The notes under the pieces: model-generated
Seen by the model: the letters and a program-made list of their open reading frames with translations, nothing else
Database searches by the model: none
Told to the model about the DNA's origin: nothing
Source of the DNA: Kitasatospora cheerisanensis KCTC 2395
GTDB taxonomy: Bacteria; Actinomycetota; Actinomycetes; Streptomycetales; Streptomycetaceae
Length of the DNA stretch: 64,000 nt
NCBI RefSeq assembly: GCF_000696185.1
Contig: NZ_KK853997.1
Coordinates: forward strand, 4,821,602-4,885,601
Direction of reading: 5' to 3'
Shown here: one piece after another, positions 15,041-23,526 of the stretch
How positions within the stretch are numbered: the first letter of the stretch is position 1
How the letters are laid out: each line of letters opens with the position of its first letter
Program-made: the position numbers and the translations under genes

Positions 15041-15125
15041 TGGTGCCCAGAGCCGGACTCGAACCGGCACGACCTCTCGGTCAAGCAGTTTTAAGCTGCC
15101 CGTGTCTGCGTTCCACCATCTGGGC
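15041..15125 (-). tRNA. bldA: tRNA-Leu (anticodon UAA), bldA
   Basis: The minus strand folds as a class II tRNA of 85 nt with encoded CCA. The acceptor arm is GCCCAGA at the 5' end paired near CTCTGGGC at the 3' end; the T-loop is GGTTCGAGTCC. The anticodon arm GGCAG-CTTAAAA-CTGCT puts TAA at 15091-15093. It reads the leucine codon UUA, which is very rare in this DNA, so it is the bldA developmental tRNA that gates translation of TTA-containing regulatory and antibiotic genes in Streptomyces. A TAGGCT -10 hexamer (minus strand, 15153-15158) lies 28 bases upstream. Confidence 0.93.
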
Positions 15126-15200
15126 GTGAGAGCGCGGCAACCTCGAGTACTGAGCCTAGTCGGCCGGGCGAGGGTTTCGCATATTTCTCGCAACGGAAGT

Positions 15201-15238
15201 TGTCATGCTTCCATGACATCTGACGAAGCGTCTGTCAT
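15201..15238. promoter_or_regulatory. TGTCATG palindrome between bldA and ABC operon
   Basis: TGTCATG-CTTC-CATGACA (15201-15218) is a perfect 7-bp inverted repeat, and TGTCAT recurs at 15233-15238. The 337-bp stretch between bldA and the ABC gene holds no reading frame that I credit. The palindrome may be the operator for the transporter pair or lie upstream of the bldA promoter. Confidence 0.4.
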
Positions 15239-15462
15239 TTCAGCCAACCGGCCGCCGGTTCTCGGCCATCCCCTCTCTCGGGGTCCGGGTCATACCGCAG
15301 GAGGAGGGGCCGACGGCGGCCGTACGCCTCGGGGCGGGGCGGCAACCGTTCGACGGAGCGACGAATTCCAAGATCGTCAACGGGAGGATGGTGGAGCGGT
15401 CGCCGGCATGCCCGGGCCGCACCCCAGTGACGAACCGAACCTCCCGGACAGGAGTCCCCTTC

Positions 15463-16236
15463 GTGAGCACCTCGACCGCGTACGCAGCCCACACCGGTCT
15501 GGCGGCGGCCCGCGCCACCGGTCTGAACAAGGTCTACGGCGAAGGCGAGACCCGCGTCGTCGCACTGGACAACGTCTCGGTCTCCTTCGGCCGGGGCGAG
15601 TTCACCGCGATCATGGGCCCGTCCGGCTCCGGCAAGTCCACCCTGATGCACTGCATGGCGGGCCTGGACACCGTCTCCTCCGGCTCCGCGACCATCGGCG
15701 ACACCGAGCTGGTCGGGCTGAAGGACAAGCAGCTGACCAAGCTGCGCCGCGACAAGATCGGCTTCATCTTCCAGGCGTTCAACCTGCTGCCGACGCTGAC
15801 CGCGCTGGAGAACATCACCCTGCCGATGGACATCGCCGGCCGCAAGGTCGACAAGCCCTGGCTGGACCGCGTGGTGGAGACCGTCGGCCTCTCCGGCCGG
15901 CTCTCGCACCGTCCGGCGCAGCTCTCCGGCGGCCAGCAGCAGCGCGTGGCCTGTGCCCGCGCGCTGGCCTCCAAGCCGGAGATCATCTTCGCCGACGAGC
16001 CCACCGGCAACCTGGACTCCCGCTCCGGCGCCGAGATCCTCTCCTTTCTGCGCAACTCGGTGCGCGAACTCGGCCAGACCGTCGTGATGGTGACGCACGA
16101 CCCGGTCGCCGCCTCCTACGCGGACCGCGTGGTCTTCCTCGCCGACGGCCGGATCGTCGACGAGCTGACCCACCCCACCGCCGACTCCGTCCTCGACCGG
16201 ATGCGTCGCTTCGACGCCAAGGGCCGCACCAGCTGA
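15463..16236 (+). CDS. MacB/LolD-type ABC transporter ATPase
   Basis: A 257-residue ATP-binding subunit. Walker A is GPSGSGKST, the Q-loop region is FIFQAFNLLPTLTALEN, the signature is LSGGQQQRVACARALA, Walker B is IIFADEPTGNLDSRSG, and the H-loop is VMVTHDPVAASYAD. The FNLLPTLTA-ENI pattern is that of the MacB/LolD/FtsE group, which drives mechanotransmission rather than substrate pumping. The GTG at 15463 is chosen because ACAGGAG precedes it; the open frame extends 75 bases further upstream without a ribosome binding site. It pairs with the FtsX-type permease 57 bp downstream. The stop begins a TGACGCCGCGTCA palindrome. Confidence 0.9.
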   Translation: MSTSTAYAAHTGLAAARATGLNKVYGEGETRVVALDNVSVSFGRGEFTAIMGPSGSGKSTLMHCMAGLDTVSSGSATIGDTELVGLKDKQLTKLRRDKIGFIFQAFNLLPTLTALENITLPMDIAGRKVDKPWLDRVVETVGLSGRLSHRPAQLSGGQQQRVACARALASKPEIIFADEPTGNLDSRSGAEILSFLRNSVRELGQTVVMVTHDPVAASYADRVVFLADGRIVDELTHPTADSVLDRMRRFDAKGRTS

Positions 16237-16293
16237 CGCCGCGTCAGCCGACACTCCCGCAGCGCCGGACCCCATCACCCCAGGACTGACCCC

Positions 16294-18852
16294 ATGTATC
16301 GCACCGCACTGCGCAACGTGCTGGCCCACAAGGGCCGACTGCTGATGACGGCACTCGCCGTCATGCTGGGCACCGCCTTCGTCGCCGGCACCCTGGTGTT
16401 CTCGGACACCATGGGCCAGGCCATGCGCAACAGCTACTCCAACAGCTACTCCGACGTCTCGGTGCTGGTCACCGACCACGAGGCCGGCGGCTTCTCGCGC
16501 GGCCCCAAGGCGCCGGACGGGAAGCAGCAGCAGCCGCTGACCGACGCCACCGTCCGCGAACTGACCGCGCTGCCCGGCACCGAGCGGGCCCGCGGCGTGG
16601 TCGCCGGCTTCACCGGCGTCGCCGACCCGAAGGGCAACCTGGTCGCCGAGGCCTGGAACTCCCGCGGCGCCAACTTCGTGCCGGACGGCTCCGGCCAGGA
16701 CCCGCGCTACCCGATGGCGCAGGGCCGCGGCCCGCAGAAGGCCGGCGAGATCGCGCTCAACCGGCAGGCCGCCGACAAGGCCGGCTACCACGTCGGCGAC
16801 AAGGTCCGGGTGGCCGGCAACGGCGCCGCCGAGGACACCACCCTCACCGGCGTCTTCACCACCGACGACCCGCAGGTCAGCTCCGGCGGCACCCTGGTGC
16901 TGATGGACACCGCCACCGCCCAGCAGCGCCTGCTGGAGCCCGGCCGGTACAGCTCGATCGTGCTGACCGCCAAGGCCGGCACCGCCGAGAACACCCTGCT
17001 GGACGAGGCCCGGGCCAAGCTGCCCGCCGACTCCATCGACCTGCAGACCGGTCAGCAGCTCAAGGACGAGCAGACCAAGATGGTCGCCGGCATGGTCAGC
17101 GGGACCAAGACCATGCTGCTGGTGTTCGCCGGCATCTCGCTGTTCGTCGGCATCTTCATCATCGTCAACACCTTCACCATGCTGATCGCCCAGCGCCTGA
17201 AGGAGCTCGCGCTGCTGCGCGCCGTCGGCGCCGGCCGCGCCCAGGTCACCAACTCGGTGCTGGTCGAGGCGCTGCTGATCGGCGTGATCGCCTCCGCGAC
17301 CGGCCTGCTCACCGGCATCGGCATCGGCGCCGGCATGCAGTCCCTGCTGCACTCGGTGAACGAGGGCCTGCCCACCGGCTCGCTGGTGCTCGCCCCCGTC
17401 ACGGTGATCGCCACCCTGGTGGTCGGCATCGTGGTCACCGTGCTGTCCGCGCTGATCCCCGCGATCCGCGCCTCCCGGATCCCCCCGGTCGCGGCGATGA
17501 GCAGCGGCGACATCCCCACCACCCAGCGCGGCCTGGTGATCCGCAACGTGATCGGCGCGGTGATCGCCGGCGGCGGCATCGCGCTGATCCTGGCCGGCGC
17601 GTCCGGCAAGGGCAGCGGTGCGCAGGCGCTGCTGGAGCTCGGCGCCCCGCTCACCATGATCGGCATCTTCGTCCTGCTGCCGCTGCTGTCCCGCCCGGTG
17701 ATCGCGCTGGTCGGCCCGCTGCTCGGCAAGGTGTTCGGCACCCCCGGCAAGCTGGCCCGCCGCAACGCCGTCCGCAACCCGCGCCGCACCGCCAGCACCG
17801 CGGCCGCGCTGACCATCGGCCTGACCCTGGTCACCGCGCTGACCGTGATCGGCAACTCGGTCACCACCGCCGTCACCAAGATGGTCGGCAGCTCCATGAA
17901 GGCCGACTACGTGGTCTCCATGGCCAACGGCCACGAGCTGTCGCACGACCTGCCGGCGCTGATCTCCAAGGCGAACGGCGTGACCGCGGTCAGCCCGGTC
18001 GGCAACGTGATGTGGACGGTGGCCGGCCAGGACCGGGCCGTCATGGGCATGGACGCCGCCTCCTTCGACCAGCTGGTGGCGCTGGACATGAAGTCCGGCT
18101 CGACCGGTTCGCTGAAGCAGGGCCAGATCCTGGTCAACGACGAGTTCGCGGACAAGCACCAGCTCGCCCAGGGCTCCGCCGTGAAGATCGAGGTGGGTGA
18201 CGGCAAGTCGGTGGACGCCACCGTCGGCGGCGTCTTCGAGCGCAACGACGGGGTGTCGCCGATCATCGCCCCGAACGCGATGATCGACCAGTACGAGCCC
18301 GACGCCTACGTCAACGAGATCATGGTCAAGGGCGCCAACGGCCCGTCCGCGGAGCTCAAGCAGTCCATCAAGGACGCCACCGGCCGCAACCCGGTCATCG
18401 AGGTGCTGACCGAGAAGGACATGGTCGACCAGTTCAGCCGGATCATCACCAACGCGCTGAACATCATGTACGGCCTGCTCGGCATGGCGGTGATCGTCGC
18501 CGTCCTCGGCGTGATCAACACGCTGGCCATGTCGGTGTTCGAGCGCAAGCGCGAGATCGGCATGCTGCGGGCGATCGGCCTGGACCGGCGCGGCATCAAG
18601 CGGATGGTGCGCATCGAGTCCGTGGTGATCTCGCTGTTCGGCGCCGTGATCGGCGTCCTGCTCGGCTGCTTCCTGGCCTGGGCCGCCGCCCGGGTGCTCG
18701 CCTCCGACCTGAAGGGACTGACCACGGTGATCCCGTACGGCAGTGTGCTGCTCTTCCTCGGCCTGGCCGCGCTGGTCGGCATCGTCGCCGCCCTCTGGCC
18801 GGCCCGCCGGGCCTCCCGGATGGACATCCTCGCCAGCATCAAGACCGACTGA
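16294..18852 (+). CDS. FtsX-like ABC transporter permease
   Basis: An 852-residue membrane protein with two FtsX/MacB-type units. A transmembrane helix at the N-terminus (LLMTALAVMLGTAFVAGTLVF) precedes a large extracytoplasmic domain (about residues 40-260). Three or more helices follow around residues 270-400 (MLLVFAGISLFVGIFIIVNTF). A second unit begins near residue 490 (TASTAAALTIGLTLVTALTV) with its own outer domain and closing helices (LFLGLAALVGIVAALWPARR). The coupling stretches ERKREIGMLRAIGLDRRGIK and LKELALLRAVGAGRAQV touch the ATPase. The substrate is unknown; relatives handle lipoproteins, peptides or antibiotic resistance. Confidence 0.9.
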   Translation: MYRTALRNVLAHKGRLLMTALAVMLGTAFVAGTLVFSDTMGQAMRNSYSNSYSDVSVLVTDHEAGGFSRGPKAPDGKQQQPLTDATVRELTALPGTERARGVVAGFTGVADPKGNLVAEAWNSRGANFVPDGSGQDPRYPMAQGRGPQKAGEIALNRQAADKAGYHVGDKVRVAGNGAAEDTTLTGVFTTDDPQVSSGGTLVLMDTATAQQRLLEPGRYSSIVLTAKAGTAENTLLDEARAKLPADSIDLQTGQQLKDEQTKMVAGMVSGTKTMLLVFAGISLFVGIFIIVNTFTMLIAQRLKELALLRAVGAGRAQVTNSVLVEALLIGVIASATGLLTGIGIGAGMQSLLHSVNEGLPTGSLVLAPVTVIATLVVGIVVTVLSALIPAIRASRIPPVAAMSSGDIPTTQRGLVIRNVIGAVIAGGGIALILAGASGKGSGAQALLELGAPLTMIGIFVLLPLLSRPVIALVGPLLGKVFGTPGKLARRNAVRNPRRTASTAAALTIGLTLVTALTVIGNSVTTAVTKMVGSSMKADYVVSMANGHELSHDLPALISKANGVTAVSPVGNVMWTVAGQDRAVMGMDAASFDQLVALDMKSGSTGSLKQGQILVNDEFADKHQLAQGSAVKIEVGDGKSVDATVGGVFERNDGVSPIIAPNAMIDQYEPDAYVNEIMVKGANGPSAELKQSIKDATGRNPVIEVLTEKDMVDQFSRIITNALNIMYGLLGMAVIVAVLGVINTLAMSVFERKREIGMLRAIGLDRRGIKRMVRIESVVISLFGAVIGVLLGCFLAWAAARVLASDLKGLTTVIPYGSVLLFLGLAALVGIVAALWPARRASRMDILASIKTD

Positions 18853-18865
18853 CGGTCCGTCAATC

Positions 18866-18908
18866 GCCGCGCCGCCCGCCCCCGCAGTCCGGGGGCGGGC
18901 GGCGCGGC
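18866..18908. terminator. 19-bp perfect terminator hairpin
   Basis: Arms 18866-18884 and 18890-18908 pair at all 19 positions over a 5-base loop. It lies between the convergent ABC permease and cyclophilin genes and can stop transcription from both sides. Confidence 0.8.
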
Positions 18909-18926
18909 CGTTCGCGGCGGGCCCGG

Positions 18927-19451
18927 TCAGCGGGTCTCGATCACGACCTTCTCGATCACCACGTCCTGCACCGGGCGGTCGTTGCGCCCGGTCTCGGCGC
19001 CGGCGATCGCGTCGACCACCTGCTGGCTGGCCGCGTCGGCGACCTCGCCGAAGATGGTGTGCTTGCCGGTCAGCCAGGTGGTCGGGGCGACCGTGACGAA
19101 GAACTGCGAACCGTTGGTGCCCGGGCCCGCGTTGGCCATCGCCAGCAGGTACGGCTTGGTGAACGCCAACTCCGGGTGGAACTCGTCGGCGAACTTGTAG
19201 CCCGGGCCGCCGGTGCCGTTGCCCAGCGGGTCGCCGCCCTGGATCATGAAGCCTTCGATGACCCGGTGGAACACCGTGCCGTCGTACAGCGGCGCGTTGC
19301 TGGGCTGCCCGGTGCTCGGGTCGATCCACTGGCGCTCGCCCGTCGCCAACTCGACGAAGTTCTTCACCGTCTTCGGGGCGTGGTTCGGCAGCAGCCGGAT
19401 CACGATGTCGCCCTTGTTGGTCTTCAGGGTGGCGTACAGCTCCTCGGCCAT
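18927..19451 (-). CDS. Cyclophilin-type peptidyl-prolyl isomerase
   Basis: A 174-residue cytosolic cyclophilin that speeds cis-trans isomerisation of Xaa-Pro bonds. Core motifs are VFHRVIEGFMIQGGDP with the catalytic Arg, GTNGSQFFVTVAPTTWLTGK with the Gln-Phe-Phe substrate contacts, and HTIFGEV. There is no signal peptide. A family-typical insertion (GERQWIDPSTGQPSNAPLYD) precedes the active site, as in actinobacterial homologues. The ATG at 19449-19451 follows AAGGCGG. Transcribed alone, toward the terminator at 18866. Confidence 0.93.
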   Translation of the reverse strand: MAEELYATLKTNKGDIVIRLLPNHAPKTVKNFVELATGERQWIDPSTGQPSNAPLYDGTVFHRVIEGFMIQGGDPLGNGTGGPGYKFADEFHPELAFTKPYLLAMANAGPGTNGSQFFVTVAPTTWLTGKHTIFGEVADAASQQVVDAIAGAETGRNDRPVQDVVIEKVVIETR

Positions 19452-19623
19452 CCGGGGGGCCGCCTTTCTGATCGGTTGTCAGTTGCGCCCCCCACCCTGC
19501 CCCCTCGGAGGCCCCGCGCGCAGGCGACACGGGATCCTCCTCACGGCTGACGCGGAATACTTTGCCAAACCATTACTGTTGTGGGCTGAGTGGGTGGTGC
19601 TGTACCGCCCCGGAGGGAATGTG

Positions 19624-20511
19624 ATGAGAAGCAGAAACCCGGTCTTCTCGCGGGAGGGGTCCTTCACCCGCGACAACCAGTACGCGGGGTTCGGCACGCA
19701 GCCGGCCGGGCAGCAGGCCCAGGCGTACGGCAACCCGTACGCCGGCAACCCGTACGCCGACAACGTCCACGGCCGGCAGGCCGGCGGCCGGCCGCTGACC
19801 GACCAGCAGCTCGCCGAGATGTACGGCGCCCCCGCCGCGGGCCCGGCCCAGACCGGCCGGATGACGCTGGACGACGTGGTCGCCCGCACCTCGATGACGC
19901 TGCTGGCGCTGGTCGCCGCCGCCGCGCTGGCCTGGTTCGTGGTGCCGGTCGAGAACTTCGCGCTGGCCGGCGTCGCCGCGATCGCCGCGATGGTGGTCGG
20001 CCTGGTGATCAGCTTCAAGCGGAGCGTCAACCCGGCGCTGATCCTGGCGTACGCGGGCCTGGAGGGCTTCTTCCTCGGCGCGATCAGCAAGGCCTTCAAC
20101 GCCCTCCTGCCGGGCATCGCCATCCAGGCCGTGCTGGGCACCACCGCAGTGTTCGCCGCCACGCTGATCGCCTACAAGAGCGGCCGGATCCGGGTCACCC
20201 CCCGGTACACCCGGATCGGCATCTCGATCGCCATGGGCTTCATGATCCTGATGCTCGTCAACCTGGTGGCGACGGCGTTCGGCGCGGACTTCGGGTTCCG
20301 CTCCGGCCCGTTCGGCATCGTGGTCGGCATCGTCGGCATCGCCCTCGGCGCGTTCTTCCTCACGCTGGACTTCAACGAGGTCGAGGAGGGCATCCGGCAC
20401 GGCGCCCCCGAGCGCGAGGCCTGGCGGGCCGCCTTCGGGCTGACGCTCTCGCTGGTCTGGATCTACCTGGAGATGCTGCGCCTGATCGCCATCCTGCGCG
20501 GCGACGACTGA
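19624..20511 (+). CDS. Bax inhibitor-1/YccA family membrane protein
   Basis: A 295-residue protein with a Gly/Tyr/Pro-rich cytoplasmic N-terminus (about 75 residues, with NPYAGNPYADN repeats) followed by seven predicted membrane helices, for example MTLLALVAAAALAWFVVP, NFALAGVAAIAAMVVGLVI and ILAYAGLEGFFLGAIS. It belongs to the actinobacterial Bax-inhibitor-1-like group, whose members are pH-sensitive calcium-leak or protease-associated membrane proteins; the role in this organism is unknown. GGAGGG precedes a GTG at 19621 and the ATG at 19624; I prefer the ATG, which gives the usual MRSRNPVF start. Confidence 0.87.
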   Translation: MRSRNPVFSREGSFTRDNQYAGFGTQPAGQQAQAYGNPYAGNPYADNVHGRQAGGRPLTDQQLAEMYGAPAAGPAQTGRMTLDDVVARTSMTLLALVAAAALAWFVVPVENFALAGVAAIAAMVVGLVISFKRSVNPALILAYAGLEGFFLGAISKAFNALLPGIAIQAVLGTTAVFAATLIAYKSGRIRVTPRYTRIGISIAMGFMILMLVNLVATAFGADFGFRSGPFGIVVGIVGIALGAFFLTLDFNEVEEGIRHGAPEREAWRAAFGLTLSLVWIYLEMLRLIAILRGDD

Positions 20512-20526
20512 GCACGGCGGCAGTGA

Positions 20527-20568
20527 CGCGGCGGGCCCCGGAGGAGACGACCTCCGGGGCCCGCCGCG
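20527..20568 (+). terminator. 18-bp terminator hairpin
   Basis: Arms 20527-20544 and 20551-20568 are perfect complements over AGACGA. It lies just downstream of the Bax-inhibitor gene and upstream of the leaderless gene at 20604. Confidence 0.8.
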
Positions 20569-20603
20569 TTCCGTCCGGCCCCGGCCCGGCTACCCTCGGG
20601 GCC

Positions 20604-20942
20604 ATGTCCGAGCACCACCCCGCCACCGCCGACCGGTTGACCGCCGCCGTGGACCGGCTGGCCGACCGCTTCCGCGCGATGCCGCAGAGCCGCCTGCTGG
20701 GCGCCGTCCCCGACCACCCCTCGCGGGCCGCCGCGGCGCTCGCCCTGGCCGGCCGGCTGGCCGACGCCGCCCGCGCCCTGGAGGGCCTGCCGCCGCTGCC
20801 CGTCCCCGACTGCGGGGTGTTCGCGGTCGGCGACCAACTCGCCGTCACCGGCCACGACCTGGCCGCCGCGGCCGCCGACCGCCCCGAGGCGCTGGCTGCC
20901 GCCCTCGCCGACCTCGAAGCCACCGACCGGCTGACCTCCTGA
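20604..20942 (+). CDS. Conserved hypothetical small protein
   Basis: A 112-residue Ala/Leu-rich, all-helical protein (RLTAAVDRLADRFRAMPQS, AAAALALAGRLADAARALEG) with a central strand-like PVPDCGVFAVGDQLAVTGHD. No catalytic motif or membrane segment is seen. TACCCT lies exactly 7 nt before the ATG, so the mRNA is probably leaderless, which supports this start. The stop is the first part of a TGACGCCCCGTCA palindrome. Function unknown. Confidence 0.7.
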   Translation: MSEHHPATADRLTAAVDRLADRFRAMPQSRLLGAVPDHPSRAAAALALAGRLADAARALEGLPPLPVPDCGVFAVGDQLAVTGHDLAAAAADRPEALAAALADLEATDRLTS

Positions 20943-20968
20943 CGCCCCGTCAGCCGCGGAACGGCGAA

Positions 20969-21015
20969 GGGGCGCCGGTCGCACGGGCAACCCCTCGCCG
21001 TGCGGCCGGCGCCCC
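20969..21015. terminator. Bidirectional terminator between convergent genes
   Basis: Arms 20969-20986 and 20998-21015 form 18 consecutive pairs (one T:G) over an 11-base loop, between the plus-strand gene ending at 20942 and the minus-strand gene ending at 21036. Confidence 0.75.
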
Positions 21016-21035
21016 GAAGTCCGGGCGCGGACGGG

Positions 21036-21959
21036 TCAGATGGAGGCCACCACCCGGTCCGCCAGCACGTAGACGGCCTCGTCGTCGGTGGAGAAGGTCA
21101 GCGAGTACGAGCCGGAGAACCGCGAGCCGCCGAGCAGCCGGACGTCCTCGCCCGCTCGGACGGCGTCGATCAGCCGGTACGCGGCCTCCCGGTCGCCCGG
21201 GGCCACGCACAGCGTGGTGCCGTCGGCGAAGGCGTACACGTCCAGCGTGCCGAGCGGGCCGGGGCGGACGTCGGTGAGGGCGATCCGCTCCTCGGCGAGC
21301 GCGGCCAGCCGGTCGTCGGTCCACTCCCGGGACGGGGTGGGGCTGGGCACGAAGTCCGGGTGCGAGGGGTGCCGGCGCGGGTCGGGCGCGGCGGCGGGCT
21401 CGCTCTCGGCGTCCAGCAGCCCGGCCTCCAGGCCGGTGGCCAGCAGGTCGGCCTCGCGGCGGGCCTTCACGTCGCCGTTGTCCGCCGGGGCCGGGAAGCC
21501 GCCGCCCTGCCCGGGGTGCCGGGCCGCGCCGTCCGCCGAACTGCCCTCCGCCGGGCCCTCCTTGACCAGGTCCTCCAGCGCGTGCCGCAGCGCCTCGCCG
21601 AACTCCGGGTCCATCACGCCGTTGTTGTCGGCGGCCTCCTGCGGCCCGGTCGGGCGCGGGAAGAAGATCGGCCAGTCCTCGCCGGCGGTGGTGAACGGGG
21701 TGTCGAACAGCGGCGCGTCCTCGGCGGCGCGCGCCTCCTGCTCGGCCCAGAACGCCCGCGCCTCGGTGATCTCCCGCTCCCGGTCGGCGGCGAGCGCCTC
21801 GGCCACGGCGCGGCGTATCAGCGCCTCGTCGAGCTGCGGGGCGGACTGCGCGGCGCTCTGCGCGGCGTCCAACTTCCGCCCCAGCACGCGGAGGTGGAGC
21901 AGGACGGCGGCGGTCAGGGCGATCAGGGCCAGCAGCAGGGAGGTGTGGACGACGCTCAC
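21036..21959 (-). CDS. Membrane-anchored hypothetical protein
   Basis: A 307-residue protein with one N-terminal transmembrane helix (VVHTSLLLALIALTAAVLL) followed by a helical stretch (residues 30-75), a low-complexity acidic middle and a C-terminal globular part (TLDVYAFADGTTLCVAPGD to GSYSLTFSTDDEAVYVL). I selected the GTG at 21957-21959, which has GGGAG 8 bases upstream, over a TTG five codons earlier. It is probably anchored with the bulk in the cytoplasm. No known domain is recognised. Confidence 0.65.
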   Translation of the reverse strand: MSVVHTSLLLALIALTAAVLLHLRVLGRKLDAAQSAAQSAPQLDEALIRRAVAEALAADREREITEARAFWAEQEARAAEDAPLFDTPFTTAGEDWPIFFPRPTGPQEAADNNGVMDPEFGEALRHALEDLVKEGPAEGSSADGAARHPGQGGGFPAPADNGDVKARREADLLATGLEAGLLDAESEPAAAPDPRRHPSHPDFVPSPTPSREWTDDRLAALAEERIALTDVRPGPLGTLDVYAFADGTTLCVAPGDREAAYRLIDAVRAGEDVRLLGGSRFSGSYSLTFSTDDEAVYVLADRVVASI

Positions 21960-22150
21960 GGAACGTACTCCCAACGAGGGGCGGAACGGGGTTACGCCTC
22001 CACACTGCCGTATCGGCGGCCGTTACTGCAGGGGCTGATGTCCGATTTGCTGTTGACTTTCCTACTTGTCCTCAAATTGTTAGGTAATACCGTTCCACGC
22101 AGCGGAGTTGATCCATTCCGGTGCGTCGACATTCCGCTCCCGGAAGGCGA
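21960..22150. other. AT-richer intergenic stretch
   Basis: About 190 bp without a gene, noticeably less GC-rich than the surroundings around 22036-22090 (TTGCTGTTGACTTTCC, CTCAAATTGTTAGGTAATAC). It probably carries the promoter of the minus-strand gene ending at 21036. No assigned site. Confidence 0.4.
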
Positions 22151-22189
22151 AAAAACGGGCCGGATCGCACCTCGGGTGTGATCCGGCCC
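22151..22189 (-). terminator. Intrinsic terminator with U-tract after thiolase
   Basis: Arms 22157-22170 and 22176-22189 form a 14-bp stem (one G:U) over CTCGG. Read on the minus strand the stem is followed by CGTTTTTT, a canonical rho-independent terminator, uncommon in DNA this rich in GC. Confidence 0.85.
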
Positions 22190-22248
22190 TCAATTACGCT
22201 CGGTGACTCCGGACGGGTGAGACACCCGTCACGGCGCCGCCCCCGCGA

Positions 22249-23469
22249 TCAGCTCAGCCGCTCGACGACCATCGCCATGCCCTGGCCGCCGCCGACGCAC
22301 ATGGTCTCCAGGCCGAACTGCTTGTCGTGCCACTGCAGGGAGTTGATCAGCGTGGTGGTGATCCGGGCGCCGGTCATGCCGAACGGGTGGCCGACCGCGA
22401 TCGCGCCGCCGTTGACGTTCAGCCGGTCCAGGTCGATGCCCAGGTCCCGGTACGACGGGATGACCTGCGCCGCGAACGCCTCGTTGATCTCGACCAGGTC
22501 GATGTCGCCGATCGACAGGCCGGCCCGCTTCAGCGCCTGCTTGGACGCCTCCACCGGGCCGTAGCCCATGATCTCCGGCGACAGCGCCGAGACGCCGGTG
22601 GAGACCACCCGGGCCAGCGGGGTGATGCCCAGCTCGCGCGCCTTGGTGTCCGACATGATCACCAGCGCGGCCGCACCGTCGTTCAGCGGGCAGCAGTTAC
22701 CGGCGGTCACGGTGCCGTCCGGGCGGAACACCGGCTTCAGGCCGGACACGCCCTCCAGCGTCACGCCCGCCCGCGGGCCGTCGTCCGCGCTCACCACGGT
22801 GCCGTCCGGCAGCGTCACCGGGGTGATCTCGCGCTGCCAGAAGCCCGCCTTGATCGCGGCCTCCGCCAGGTTCTGCGAGCGCACGCCGAACTCGTCCTGC
22901 TCGGCCCGGGTGATGCCCTTCAGCGCGGCCAGGTTCTCCGCGGTCTGGCCCATCGCGATGTACGCGTCCGGCAGCAGGCCGTCCTCGCGCGGGTCGTGCC
23001 ACTCGCCGCCGCCGTTGGCGGCGCGGTGCGCGGTGCGCGCCTGCGCCTCGTCGAACAGCGGGTTCATGGTGCCCGGCATGCCGTCCGAGGTGCCGTGGAC
23101 CGACCGCGAGACGGTCTCCACGCCGGCCGAGACGAAGACGTCGCCCTCGCCCGCCTTGATCGCGTGCAGCGCCATCCGGGTGGTCTGCAGCGAGGACGAG
23201 CAGTAGCGGGTGATGGTGGCGCCCGGCAGGTAGTCCATGCCCATCTGCACCGCGACGATCCGGGCCAGGTTGTGGCCCTGCTCGCCGCCCGGCAGGCCGC
23301 AGCCCAGCATCAGGTCGTCGATCTGCCGCGGGTCCAGCTCCGGGACCTTGGCCAGCGCGGCGCCGATGATCTGCGCGGTCAGGTCGTCCGGGCGGATGTC
23401 CTTCAGCGAGCCCTTGAAGGCCCGGCCGATCGGCGAACGGGCGGCGCTGACGATGACGGCTTCGGGCAT
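22249..23469 (-). CDS. Thiolase (acetyl-CoA C-acyltransferase)
   Basis: A 406-residue thiolase. The nucleophile is Cys90 in TRYCSSSLQTT. The His motif is NVNGGAIAVGHPFGMTGAR, and the second catalytic Cys is in TMCVGGGQGMAMVVERL. INEAFAAQ is the usual Asn/Glu motif. The enzyme either cleaves 3-ketoacyl-CoA in beta-oxidation (FadA type) or condenses acetyl-CoA; the sequence alone does not settle which. The ATG at 23469 follows GAGGAG. The gene is 58 bp after the SGNH hydrolase gene and ends at a U-tract terminator, so the two may be co-transcribed. Confidence 0.92.
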   Translation of the reverse strand: MPEAVIVSAARSPIGRAFKGSLKDIRPDDLTAQIIGAALAKVPELDPRQIDDLMLGCGLPGGEQGHNLARIVAVQMGMDYLPGATITRYCSSSLQTTRMALHAIKAGEGDVFVSAGVETVSRSVHGTSDGMPGTMNPLFDEAQARTAHRAANGGGEWHDPREDGLLPDAYIAMGQTAENLAALKGITRAEQDEFGVRSQNLAEAAIKAGFWQREITPVTLPDGTVVSADDGPRAGVTLEGVSGLKPVFRPDGTVTAGNCCPLNDGAAALVIMSDTKARELGITPLARVVSTGVSALSPEIMGYGPVEASKQALKRAGLSIGDIDLVEINEAFAAQVIPSYRDLGIDLDRLNVNGGAIAVGHPFGMTGARITTTLINSLQWHDKQFGLETMCVGGGQGMAMVVERLS

Positions 23470-23526
23470 GGCGGGCTCCTCGCTGAGTGACCTCGGGACG
23501 CGATCCGGTGGATCTCCCGGGGAAAG

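Noticed and set aside
15235..19530. Minus-strand open frame of over 1,400 codons across the ABC transporter genes
   Set aside because: Antisense of two well-conserved genes and of a terminator; the composition (His/Asp/Gly/Arg) is typical of a high-GC shadow frame.
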